Part shown: piece by piece, positions 1 through 7,927 of the stretch
Layout: each line of letters starts with the position of its first letter
How positions within the stretch are numbered: position 1 is the first letter of the stretch
NCBI GenBank assembly: GCA_944387285.1
Contig: CALXEH010000004.1
Coordinates: 16,632 to 80,631 of the forward strand
Length of the DNA: 64,000 nt
Origin: an uncultured Oscillospiraceae bacterium
Lineage (GTDB): Bacteria; Bacillota; Clostridia; Oscillospirales; Oscillospiraceae
Direction of reading: 5' to 3'
Made by a program: the position numbers and the translations under genes
The notes under the pieces: model-generated
What the model saw: the letters and a program-made list of their open reading frames with translations, nothing else
Told to the model about the DNA's origin: nothing
Database searches by the model: none

Positions 1-1109
1 TGCCCAAGGGCTACAGGGATGACTTCTCCGGCAACGTGAACTGGTCGGACAGCTTCCGGGCCTGCATGGAGGCCGGCGCCAAGGCCACGGATTTCGAGCG
101 CAGGTTCGCCGAGCTCTCCAAGCCGCAGACGGGGAATATCCGGCGCGGCGTGGGCATGGCGCTCTACTGGTACAACACCGGCGTGTGGCCCATCTCGCTC
201 GAGTCCTCGTCCTGCCGCATGGTGCTCAACCAGGACGGCTCGGTGCAGGTCTTCACCGGCGAGACCGAAATAGGCCAGGGCTGCGACACTGTCTACGCCC
301 AGATGACGGCGGACGCCGTGGGCATACCCTTCGAGAGCGTCCACGTCGTCACGGTGCAGGACACGGACACGACGCCCTACGGCAGCGGGGCCTACGCCTC
401 GCGCCAGACCTATGTCGGCGGCTTTGCCATCGACAATACGGGCAAAATACTGCGCGGGAAGATACTCGACTACGCGGCCAAGCTGACGAAGCTGCCCGCC
501 GGGCAGCTCGGCCTGCGCGAGGGCTTCATCGAAAACGACAGGGGCGAGCGGCTCATGTCCCTCGCGGAACTGGCGACGGAGGCACTCTACTCCATGGAGG
601 ACAGCCGCCACATCACCGCCGAGGCCACGGCGCAGATAAAATCCAACGCCTACAGCTTCGGCTGTTCCTTCGCCGAGGTCGAGGTGGATCTGAGGCTGTG
701 CAGGATAAGGGTCACGAGGCTCATGAACGTTCACGACTGCGGCAAGCTCATAAACCCGCAGCTGGCCGAGGCTCAGGTGCACGGCGGCATGTCCATGGGC
801 ATGGGCTACGCGCTCTCCGAGCAGCTGAGGTTCGACGAGAAGACCGGCAGGCCGCTCAACGGCAACCTGCTCGACTACAAGCTGCTCACCTTTACCGACC
901 ACCCGAGGCTCGAGGCGCTGTTCTGCGAGAACGCGGAGCCGACGAGCCCCTTCGGCACCAAGGCCCTGGGTGAGCCTCCGGCCTGCCCGCCGGCCCCTGC
1001 CATACGCAACGCCGTGCTGCAGGCGACGGGCATAGCCTTCGGCGCGATACCCATGACGCCCGAGAAACTTTTCCGGGCCCTGGAGGAAGGAGGCGGCAGC
1101 GATGTATGA
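1..1109 (+). CDS. Xanthine dehydrogenase family, molybdopterin-binding subunit (5' end missing)
   Basis: The frame is open from base 3, so the gene starts outside the window and only about the last 368 codons are present. The protein is the C-terminal half of a molybdenum-hydroxylase large subunit. Visible family motifs are TGETEIGQGCDTVYAQ, which contacts the pterin cofactor, and GTKALGEPP, which holds the active-site glutamate. The stop overlaps the ATG of the FAD-subunit gene (1102), so the two are probably translationally coupled. With the next two genes this is the three-subunit layout of XdhABC-type purine or N-heterocycle hydroxylases. The substrate cannot be told from sequence. Confidence 0.9.
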   Translation, partial: PKGYRDDFSGNVNWSDSFRACMEAGAKATDFERRFAELSKPQTGNIRRGVGMALYWYNTGVWPISLESSSCRMVLNQDGSVQVFTGETEIGQGCDTVYAQMTADAVGIPFESVHVVTVQDTDTTPYGSGAYASRQTYVGGFAIDNTGKILRGKILDYAAKLTKLPAGQLGLREGFIENDRGERLMSLAELATEALYSMEDSRHITAEATAQIKSNAYSFGCSFAEVEVDLRLCRIRVTRLMNVHDCGKLINPQLAEAQVHGGMSMGMGYALSEQLRFDEKTGRPLNGNLLDYKLLTFTDHPRLEALFCENAEPTSPFGTKALGEPPACPPAPAIRNAVLQATGIAFGAIPMTPEKLFRALEEGGGSDV

Positions 1110-1983
1110 TATCCGGGCGCTCTACGAGGCGCAGACGGTGGAGGAGGCCCTGGCGCTCCGGCGCGAACATCCTGGGGCCAGGCTCATCGCCGGCGGCTCC
1201 GACCTGCTCATCAAGATACGCGACGGCAAGCTGCCCGACGCCGAGCTCATCTCCATCCGCGGCATCGACTCGCTGCGCGGCGTCTCGCTCGAGGCGGACG
1301 GCACCGTCCGCATAGGGCCGCTCACGAGCTTCACCGAGCTCACGCGCGACGGCATTATAAAAGAGCGCCTGCGCGTCCTGGCAGACGCCGCGGGCGAGGT
1401 CGGCTCGCCGCAGATACGGAACATCGGCACCGTCGGCGGCAATATCTGCAACGGCGCCACCTCGGCGGACACGGCCTCCACCCTATTCGCCCTCGACGCG
1501 AAGCTGGAACTGCGCGGCGGCTCCGGCACGCGCCTGCTCGACATCGCCGGCTTCTATCTCGGCGCGGGCAGGACCGACGTGCGCGAAAACGAGCTGCTCA
1601 CCGGCATCCTCATAGGCCGCGAGAGCTGGGAGCGCTGCCACGGCTGCTATATAAAATACTCCATGCGCAGCGCGCTGGACATCGCCGTGCTCGGCTGTTC
1701 GGTGAACCTGCGCCTGAGCGCGGACGGCGCGCACATCGACCGCCTGCGCCTGGCCTTCGGCGTGGCAGGGCCCGTGCCCTCGCGCTGCCCGCAGACCGAA
1801 CTCGCCTTTGCCGGCGCGCCGCTCGGCGAGGACACGGCGCGGCAGCTCGCCCGCTCCGCCGTCTCGGAGCTCAGCCCGAGGGATTCCTGGCGCGCGAGCC
1901 GGGCCTTCAGGCTGCATGTGGCTGAGGAGAGCGCGTACCTCGCGTTCTGCGAGTGCGTCAGAAGGGCCGGAGGTGCGATATGA
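1102..1983 (+). CDS. Xanthine dehydrogenase family, FAD-binding subunit
   Basis: The 293-residue protein has the CO-dehydrogenase flavoprotein fold. Near the N-terminus is the FAD pyrophosphate loop RLIAGGSDLLIKIRDG, and further on the second FAD motif GTVGGNICNGATSAD. It should pass electrons from the 2Fe-2S clusters to FAD and NAD+ or another acceptor. It overlaps the Mo subunit by 8 bp upstream and the 2Fe-2S subunit by 4 bp downstream (ATGA), so one operon is certain. The length is normal for the family. Confidence 0.9.
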   Translation: MYDIRALYEAQTVEEALALRREHPGARLIAGGSDLLIKIRDGKLPDAELISIRGIDSLRGVSLEADGTVRIGPLTSFTELTRDGIIKERLRVLADAAGEVGSPQIRNIGTVGGNICNGATSADTASTLFALDAKLELRGGSGTRLLDIAGFYLGAGRTDVRENELLTGILIGRESWERCHGCYIKYSMRSALDIAVLGCSVNLRLSADGAHIDRLRLAFGVAGPVPSRCPQTELAFAGAPLGEDTARQLARSAVSELSPRDSWRASRAFRLHVAEESAYLAFCECVRRAGGAI

Positions 1984-2474
1984 ACGACAGGCAGTTCAAG
2001 CATATACGCTGTACGATAAACAGCAGGGCGGTGGATGCCATGGTGGACGTGCGCGCCTCGCTGACCGAGCTGCTAAGGGGCGAGTTTGCGCTCACCTCCG
2101 TCAAGCACGGCTGCGACGTGGGCGAGTGCGGCGCCTGCACGGTGCTCATTGACGGCGAGCCCTTCAACTCCTGCATCTACCTCGCCGTCTGGGCCGACGG
2201 GAAGGACATCACCACGGTCGACGGCCTCGCCGAGCCCGACGGCAGCCTCTCGCCCCTGCAGCAGGCCTTTGTGGACGAGGGCGCTATCCAGTGCGGCTTC
2301 TGCACCCCGGGCCTCATCCTGACCGCGCAGTCGCTCATAAACAGGGGCGAGCCGCTCTCTGACGAGGAGCTCCGCCGCGAACTTGCCGGGCATCTGTGCC
2401 GCTGCACCGGCTACGAGAACATCTTCAAAGCAGTCCGCCGCGCCCTGGACGAGAGCCTGGGCAAGAAAGGCTGA
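1980..2474 (+). CDS. Xanthine dehydrogenase family, 2Fe-2S subunit
   Basis: This is a 164-residue protein with two [2Fe-2S] sites: a plant-ferredoxin type site in CDVGECGAC with a later Cys, and the helical-domain site CGFC plus CRCTGY. The start at 1980 is chosen because ATGA overlaps the stop of the FAD subunit. The longer frame back to 1953 lies inside that gene. It is the last gene of the trio, carrying electrons from the Mo centre to FAD, and is followed at once by a strong terminator. Confidence 0.92.
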   Translation: MNDRQFKHIRCTINSRAVDAMVDVRASLTELLRGEFALTSVKHGCDVGECGACTVLIDGEPFNSCIYLAVWADGKDITTVDGLAEPDGSLSPLQQAFVDEGAIQCGFCTPGLILTAQSLINRGEPLSDEELRRELAGHLCRCTGYENIFKAVRRALDESLGKKG

Positions 2475-2485
2475 CCGGAACGCTG

Positions 2486-2525
2486 AAAAGGGCGCGCCTT
2501 CATCTGTGAAGGCGCGCCCTTTTGC
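2486..2525. terminator. Bidirectional terminator between convergent XDH operons
   Basis: A long perfect stem (AAAAGGGCGCGCCTTCA and its complement around a short loop) lies between the stop codons of two convergent operons. A T-rich tail follows on the + strand, and A-rich sequence gives a U tail in the other direction. Confidence 0.85.
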
Positions 2526-2537
2526 TTTTTGTGTCTT

Positions 2538-5117
2538 TTAATGCTTCTTGCTGTACCAGGTGTCCTCGAGCGGCAGGGTCGTCCTGAACTTGCCGTCGCG
2601 GAAGTAGTACGCGCCCTGCACCGCCGGGGCGGTCGGGATGGCCGAGATTTCGCCTATGCCCTTCGAGCCGTAGGCAAAGGGCAGCAGCTCGTCCTTCTCC
2701 ACATAGATGGCGTGGATGTCCGGTATCTGCGTCGAGTGCAGCAGGCCCAGCGTGCCGTACTTCGCCGTCGGTACGCAGTCCTCCAGCGGGAAGGTCTCAG
2801 TCAGGGCGTAGCCCATGCCCATCAGCACGCCGCCCTCGATCTGGCCCTGGATGGACGTCGGGTTCACGACCTTGCCCGAGTCGTGCGCGGCGTAGACTTC
2901 CTTTATCCTGCCGTCGTCGTCCAGCACGACCACATGCGCCGCGAAACCGTAGGCGACGTGGCTCTTCGGGAAGGGCACGTCCGCGCCCAGCTTGTCCGTC
3001 GGGTCGAAGAACTCGGCGAAATACTCCTTGCCCTCGAGCTTCGACAGGTCGCCGCCCGCCTCGTCGAGGTCCTTCTTCAGATCCACCGCCGCCATGCGCA
3101 CGGCCTCGCCGGTGATGAGCGTCTGGCGCGAGCCGGAAGTCGTGCCGGAGTCAGGCGAAAGTTCGGAGTTGCTGCCCATGTTCTTCATCTGCGACAGCGG
3201 CAGGCCCGTCGTCTGGGCCAGCTCCTGCAGGAAGATCGTCGCGCAGCCCTGGCCGATGTCCGAGGCCGCCGAGTACAGCTGCACCTTGCCGTCGTGTACC
3301 TCGAGCCGGCAGCGGCCCTTGTCAGGCAGGCCCACGCCGACGCCCGAGTTCTTCATCGCGCAGGCGATGCCCACGCGGCCCGGGTTCGCGTCGTACGCCG
3401 GCTTCACCGCCAGCAGGCACTCCTTGAGCGCCGTGGACACGTCCGCTATCTGCCCGTTCGGCAGCACCTTGCCCGGCTCTATCGCGTTGCGGTACCTGAT
3501 CTCCCACGGGGATATCCCGACCTTCTCGGCCAGCAGGTTTATGATGCTCTCGAGCGCAAACTCGCTCTGCGTCACGCCGAAGCCGCGGAACGCGCCCGCG
3601 GGCGGGTTGTTCGTATAGTAGCTGTAGCCCCTGATATCCGTGTTCTGGTAGGTGTAGGGGCCCACCGAGTGCGTGCAGGCACGCTCCAGCACGGGGCCGG
3701 ACAGGGACGCATACGCGCCCGTGTCGAAGTATATCTCGCAGTCAAGACCGGTGAACATGCCCTCCTCGTCGCAGCCGAGCGTGAAGGTCGCCTCCATGTA
3801 GTGACGCTTCGGGTGGAAGTTTATCGACTCCTGCCTCGAGAAGCGGAACTTCACGGGCCGGCCCACCTTCAGCGCGCAGAGCACCGCAACGTGCTGCGCC
3901 GAGACGTCCTCCTTGCCGCCGAAACCGCCGCCGACGTACTTGTTCTCAACGACGACCCGCCGCTGCTCCCAGCCGAGCATGATGGCTATCTCCTTGCGCG
4001 TATCGTACACGCCCTGGTCGGAGGTATACACCTTCACGCCGTCCTTGTACGGGAAGGCCACGGCGCACTCCGGCTCCAGGAAGGCGTGCTCCGTGAACGG
4101 GGTCACAAAGCTCTTCGTCACCGTGTACTTTGACTCCGCCAGCGCCTTCTTCGCGTCGCCGCGCACGACGTGGCGCTGCTGGCAGAGGTTGCCGTTCGGG
4201 TGCAGCTTGGGCGCGTTCGGGGCCTTCGCCTCCTGCACGTTCCGCACGGGCTCCAGCACCTCGTACTCCACCTTCACCAGCTTGCGGGCCTTGTCCACGA
4301 TCTCCTGAGTCTCGCCCACGATGAGGCAGATCGCGTCGCCCACCATGCGCGTGATGTCGCCCTTGGCTATCATCACGTCCCAGTCCTGCTGGATGTGGCC
4401 GACCTTGTTGTTCGGCACGTCCTCAGCCGTCAGCACCGCCAGTACGCCCGGCACCGCCGCGGCCTTCGAGGTGTCGATGTCCAGTATCCTGGCCCTGGCA
4501 TACTTCGAGCGCACCGCGCCGCCGTACACCATGCCCTCCATCTCGATGTCGTCGCAGTACTCGCCGTAGCCGAGCACCTTCGGGCGCACGTCCGTCCTGA
4601 ACGCCCTCTGGCCCACGCCGAACTCGTCGCCCTTCTCGAGCATCGGGTCTATCTCCGCGTCGCCGCGCAGTATCGCCGCCGCTAGCGTGATGCCCTCGAT
4701 TATCTTCTTATAGCCCGTGCAGCGGCAGATATTGCCCCTGAGCGCGACCTTTATCTGCTCCTCCGTCGGGTCCGGCACCTGGTCGATGAGCGCCTTGCCC
4801 GCCATGACCATGCCCGGGATGCAAAAGCCGCACTGTACCGCGCCCACCTTGCCGAAGGCATACACGAAGGCCTCCTGCTCGTCATGCGTCAGGCCCTCGA
4901 CCGTCACGATGCTCCGGCCCACGGCCTTCTTCGTCGTCAGCACGCAGGACTTCACCGCCCGGCCGTCCACGATTATCGTGCAGGTGCCGCAGGCGCCCTC
5001 GCTGCAGCCGTCCTTCACCGACTTGAGATTCAGATCGTCGCGCAGGTACCTCAGCAGCGGCTTGTCCTCCGTCGTGCTCCGCGTGATGCCGTTTACTTTA
5101 AACACATACTCTGCCAT
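2538..5117 (-). CDS. Fused 2Fe-2S/Mo-cofactor xanthine dehydrogenase, selenium-dependent type likely
   Basis: One 859-residue chain joins a two-cluster ferredoxin domain to a complete molybdopterin domain. Cys38, 43, 46 and 58 form the first cluster, and Cys96, 99, 131 and 133 the second. The Mo domain starts near residue 165 and includes SDIGQGCATIFLQ and the catalytic YGSKGIGE. No FAD domain or FAD subunit is next to it. This length and fusion match the family annotated as selenium-dependent xanthine dehydrogenase of purine-fermenting clostridia. That assignment is by layout and cannot prove selenium use. There is no in-frame TGA, as expected for a labile selenium cofactor rather than selenocysteine. 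A polyferredoxin gene lies 15 bp upstream. Confidence 0.85.
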   Translation of the reverse strand: MAEYVFKVNGITRSTTEDKPLLRYLRDDLNLKSVKDGCSEGACGTCTIIVDGRAVKSCVLTTKKAVGRSIVTVEGLTHDEQEAFVYAFGKVGAVQCGFCIPGMVMAGKALIDQVPDPTEEQIKVALRGNICRCTGYKKIIEGITLAAAILRGDAEIDPMLEKGDEFGVGQRAFRTDVRPKVLGYGEYCDDIEMEGMVYGGAVRSKYARARILDIDTSKAAAVPGVLAVLTAEDVPNNKVGHIQQDWDVMIAKGDITRMVGDAICLIVGETQEIVDKARKLVKVEYEVLEPVRNVQEAKAPNAPKLHPNGNLCQQRHVVRGDAKKALAESKYTVTKSFVTPFTEHAFLEPECAVAFPYKDGVKVYTSDQGVYDTRKEIAIMLGWEQRRVVVENKYVGGGFGGKEDVSAQHVAVLCALKVGRPVKFRFSRQESINFHPKRHYMEATFTLGCDEEGMFTGLDCEIYFDTGAYASLSGPVLERACTHSVGPYTYQNTDIRGYSYYTNNPPAGAFRGFGVTQSEFALESIINLLAEKVGISPWEIRYRNAIEPGKVLPNGQIADVSTALKECLLAVKPAYDANPGRVGIACAMKNSGVGVGLPDKGRCRLEVHDGKVQLYSAASDIGQGCATIFLQELAQTTGLPLSQMKNMGSNSELSPDSGTTSGSRQTLITGEAVRMAAVDLKKDLDEAGGDLSKLEGKEYFAEFFDPTDKLGADVPFPKSHVAYGFAAHVVVLDDDGRIKEVYAAHDSGKVVNPTSIQGQIEGGVLMGMGYALTETFPLEDCVPTAKYGTLGLLHSTQIPDIHAIYVEKDELLPFAYGSKGIGEISAIPTAPAVQGAYYFRDGKFRTTLPLEDTWYSKKH

Positions 5118-5132
5118 GTTGCCGCCTCCTTC

Positions 5133-5678
5133 TCAGACCGCCGGCCCGAGGATGCCGTAGACGTCCTTGATGACGCCCCTCGGGCACTTCGACGCGCACA
5201 TGCCGCAGCTCACGCACAGGCTCTCGTCGATGACGGGATGGTTGTCCACGACCTTGATGGCGCCCATCGGGCAGTTCTTCTCGCATATGCCGCAGGCTAT
5301 GCAGCCCGCGTCGCAGGCCTTGCGCGTCACCGCGCCCGTGTCGCAGCTGCTGCAGGCGACAACGATGTTCTGCTCCCTCGGTACCAGCCGGATGATGCCC
5401 TGCGGGCAGGCCTTCACGCACAGGCCGCAGCCCACGCACTTGTCCCTGTCCACCTCGGCAACGCCCTTCTCGCCTACCTTGATCGCGCCCAGCTTGCACG
5501 CCGCCGCGCAGCTGCCCAGGCCCAGGCAGCCGTACTTACATTCCAATATCCCCCCGGGATTCTCCGCGAGCGCCTGCCGGCAATCCCCAGTCAGCGCCTC
5601 GCGCGGCAGCTTCCTCCGCGCAAGTACGCCGCCGGAACAGCCGACAGCCGCTACCCTTTTTCCGGCACTCCGCGCCAT
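5133..5678 (-). CDS. RnfB-like polyferredoxin, multiple 4Fe-4S clusters
   Basis: This 181-residue protein contains several CxxCxxCxxxC clusters (for example CVGCGLCVKACP, CIACGICEKNCP and CVSCGMCASKCP), so it should bind three to four [4Fe-4S] centres. The start at 5678 follows GGAAGGGG at good spacing; the ATG-less upstream extension to 5726 does not. It lies 15 bp before the fused xanthine dehydrogenase, which lacks a flavin domain, so it is the likely electron carrier for that enzyme. It resembles the ferredoxin part of RnfB but has no membrane segment. Confidence 0.85.
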   Translation of the reverse strand: MARSAGKRVAAVGCSGGVLARRKLPREALTGDCRQALAENPGGILECKYGCLGLGSCAAACKLGAIKVGEKGVAEVDRDKCVGCGLCVKACPQGIIRLVPREQNIVVACSSCDTGAVTRKACDAGCIACGICEKNCPMGAIKVVDNHPVIDESLCVSCGMCASKCPRGVIKDVYGILGPAV

Positions 5679-5739
5679 TGTAAGTCGCCCCTTCCAGATA
5701 TCATAATAATTTTTATTCGCGCACAAATTCTTTTAGATT

Positions 5740-5768
5740 ATCATACTATATATTTTCCAAAAGCACAA
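5740..5768 (-). promoter_or_regulatory. Candidate promoter for polyferredoxin-XDH operon
   Basis: On the - strand TTGTGC (5768-5763) and TATGAT (5745-5740) are 17 bp apart, in an AT-rich stretch about 60 bp upstream of the start at 5678. The -10 matches 5 of 6 and the -35 only 3 of 6. Confidence 0.4.
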
Positions 5769-5847
5769 GGGGGACGCTTGAATTTTTTTGGCTATTTCGT
5801 GATTCTTTTTCGAGAGGAACGCATCCCATCCAAAGCCCAGCAACGGC

Positions 5848-5878
5848 CAAAAGGGACACGCTGTGCGTGCCCCTTTTG
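5848..5878 (-). terminator. Hairpin downstream of the hydrogenase operon
   Basis: CAAAAGGG-A-CACGC pairs with GCGTG-C-CCCTTTTG around TGT, a 13-bp stem with one mismatch, starting 14 bp past the stop of mbhN. There is no long U-run, so termination strength is uncertain. Confidence 0.55.
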
Positions 5879-5891
5879 ACAGAGATTTGGT

Positions 5892-6509
5892 TTACATAAT
5901 GATGCACTTTTTGGGGCAGACGTCGTGGCAGGTGCCGCAGGCGATGCACTTGTCCTCGTCGAGGGTCCAGGTCTTCGCCGCCCTGTCCACGGTGAGCGCG
6001 CCCGCGGGGCATTTCTTGGCGCAGAGCGTGCAGTACACGCACTTGGCCGGGTCCTGCACCGGCAGGCCGTCCTCCCTCGGTTTCGGGCCTTCGGCGGCGG
6101 GCTCTTCCGCCTGGCCGCAGGCGGCGGGCGGGGCCTTCTTCACCGGTTTCTTCTTCAGGTAGGTGCCAGTCACGACCAGGTCGTCCTCGCAGCGCGCGAC
6201 CATGTGGTAATCCTGTGTCAGCTCTATGGCGTGCTTCACGCAGAAGTCCGCGCAGGTATTGCAGAAGGTGCAGGAGCCGAGGAAAAACTTCCTCGTTATG
6301 AGCTGGCCCTCCTCAGTCTCGACCGAGGTGGTGCTTATCGCCCCGCCGGCGCAGACGCGCTCGCACATGCCGCAGCTGATGCACTGGTCGGCGTGGAACA
6401 CAATGCGGCCGCGGTAGCCCGCAGGGGCCTCCTTGGGTACGAAGGGGTAGCCCTCGGTGCTGGGCTTGGAGAACAGCCCGCTCACGGCCTCTCTCAGAAA
6501 CGGTATCAT
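5892..6509 (-). CDS. mbhN: Mbh hydrogenase ferredoxin-like subunit (NuoI/MbhN type)
   Basis: The 205-residue hydrophilic protein has two pairs of 4Fe-4S motifs: CISCGMCERVC and CTFCNTC in the N-terminal half, and CVYCTLCAKKCP and CIACGTCHDVCP near the C-terminus. The halves are separated by a Lys/Pro/Ala-rich linker. NuoI-like subunits of group 4 hydrogenases carry two clusters that take electrons from soluble ferredoxin, so four sets is more than usual. The ATGA overlap (4 bp) with the small-subunit gene places it last in the operon. Confidence 0.85.
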   Translation of the reverse strand: MIPFLREAVSGLFSKPSTEGYPFVPKEAPAGYRGRIVFHADQCISCGMCERVCAGGAISTTSVETEEGQLITRKFFLGSCTFCNTCADFCVKHAIELTQDYHMVARCEDDLVVTGTYLKKKPVKKAPPAACGQAEEPAAEGPKPREDGLPVQDPAKCVYCTLCAKKCPAGALTVDRAAKTWTLDEDKCIACGTCHDVCPKKCIIM

Positions 6510-6949
6510 TCCTTGGCCCCCCTTTTCTCCTTGAGTATCTGCGTCGCCAGGGCCAGCCCGTCGATTATCGCCTCGGGCTTCGGCGCGCAGCCGGCTATGG
6601 ACACGTCGATGTCCACATACTTGTCCAGCGGGCCCACCACGGAGTAGCTGCCCTTGAACACGTTGCAGGACCTCGGGCAGCTGCCCAGGGTCACGACGAC
6701 CTTCGGGTCCGGCACCTGCTCTATCGTCCGCACGACCCTGTCCTTCGACTGGGCCGTGATAGGCCCGGACACCACCACGATGTCCGCGTGCCTCGGCGTG
6801 CCGGCCAGCTTGAAGCCCAGGCGCTCCGCGTCGTACCTCGGGGTCAGCACCGCGACCAGCTCTATGTCGCAGCCGTTGCAGCTGCCAGCGTTGATATGGA
6901 ACAGCCAGGGCGATTTGGCTGCGGAATTGTCTATCAGCTTCTTAAACAT
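6506..6949 (-). CDS. mbhJ: Mbh hydrogenase small subunit (NuoB/MbhJ type)
   Basis: This 147-residue protein carries the proximal [4Fe-4S] cluster next to the NiFe site. The ligands are visible in SCNGCDIE, LGSCPRSC and GCAPKPE. The length is normal for group 4 and Complex I small subunits, which lack the signal peptide and extra clusters of uptake hydrogenases. It sits 12 bp downstream of the NuoH-like gene. Confidence 0.9.
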   Translation of the reverse strand: MFKKLIDNSAAKSPWLFHINAGSCNGCDIELVAVLTPRYDAERLGFKLAGTPRHADIVVVSGPITAQSKDRVVRTIEQVPDPKVVVTLGSCPRSCNVFKGSYSVVGPLDKYVDIDVSIAGCAPKPEAIIDGLALATQILKEKRGAKE

Positions 6950-6961
6950 ACTTCCGCCTCC

Positions 6962-7912
6962 TTACACATACCACACGAGGATGAGGCTCACGAGCGCCAG
7001 CCCGCTGACCACCGTCCAGAAGAACTTAAACAGCTGCTCCACCCTGAACCTCGCCATCACCGCATGGGTCAGGGTCATGCTCACCACCGTCACGATAGTG
7101 CAGAACACCAGCGCGATGATGACGTCCAGCCACAGCATTCCCGTCGTCACGCCGCCTAGGAAGAGCGCCGTGAACAGTGCCGTCATGATGAACATCTTGA
7201 TGCAGTGCGAGAGCTTGAACACCGCCAGGGGCGCGCCGCTGTACTCTACCAGCGGGCCCTCGCAGATCTCGGTCTCCGCCTCGCCCACGTCGAAGGGGTG
7301 CGCACCGACCTCGCAGGGTATGACGAGCAGCATCGCCACAGCCGCCGGGATGAGCCGCCAATCCAGCAGGAAGGGGCCCGTCAGCTGCTGTATCACGGTT
7401 ATCTGCTCGAGCGAGAAGGTCGTATACCCGCCGTAGGCCGCCGCGCGGCCCACCGCCAGCAGCACCAGGATGAGCGGCAGCTCGTAGCTCATGATGGACA
7501 CCATCGACCTCGACACGCCGACGCCCGCAAAGGGCGAGCCAGACGCCGAGCCGCCGAAGATGATCGCCAGCGACGGTATCGCCATCAGGTACAGGATGAC
7601 CACCGTATCCGCCATGCCGCCGAAGGCCTGCAGCCCGCCTATCGGGATGAACAGCGCCGTCACCACCAGGCTTATGAGACCCACATACGGGGCCGCAAGG
7701 AAGGTCACCTTCGCCGCGTTGGCAGGTATTATAGTCTCCTTGCCGAGCAGCTTGAAGAAGTCATAGGTCGGCTGGAGCACGGGCGGGCCCACGCGCTTCT
7801 GCATGCGCGCGAGCAGCTTCCTGTCTATGCCCGCCAGCCACAGCCCGAACACAGTGGCAAACAAAAGGCCGGGGAATATGAGGATATAGACTGCTTTTAT
7901 CAGTATTTCCAT
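6962..7912 (-). CDS. mbhM: Mbh hydrogenase membrane anchor subunit (NuoH/MbhM type)
   Basis: The 316-residue, highly hydrophobic protein has about eight membrane helices. The family signature RVGPPVLQPTYDFFKLLGKE follows the first helix, and an acidic loop (CEVGAHPFDVGEAETEIC) lies before the later helices. In Complex I and Mbh this subunit forms the contact between the hydrogenase arm and the ion-pumping membrane part. It is preceded by the antiporter-like gene with a gap of 15 bp. Confidence 0.92.
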   Translation of the reverse strand: MEILIKAVYILIFPGLLFATVFGLWLAGIDRKLLARMQKRVGPPVLQPTYDFFKLLGKETIIPANAAKVTFLAAPYVGLISLVVTALFIPIGGLQAFGGMADTVVILYLMAIPSLAIIFGGSASGSPFAGVGVSRSMVSIMSYELPLILVLLAVGRAAAYGGYTTFSLEQITVIQQLTGPFLLDWRLIPAAVAMLLVIPCEVGAHPFDVGEAETEICEGPLVEYSGAPLAVFKLSHCIKMFIMTALFTALFLGGVTTGMLWLDVIIALVFCTIVTVVSMTLTHAVMARFRVEQLFKFFWTVVSGLALVSLILVWYV

Positions 7913-7927
7913 CTCACGTCCACCCCC

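Noticed and set aside
2529..4133. 534-codon + strand ORF
   Set aside because: Antisense to the fused xanthine dehydrogenase; Arg/His/Val-rich shadow without motifs.
2538..5117. Selenocysteine in the selenium-type xanthine dehydrogenase
   Set aside because: The frame has no in-frame TGA; such enzymes use a labile selenium, not selenocysteine.
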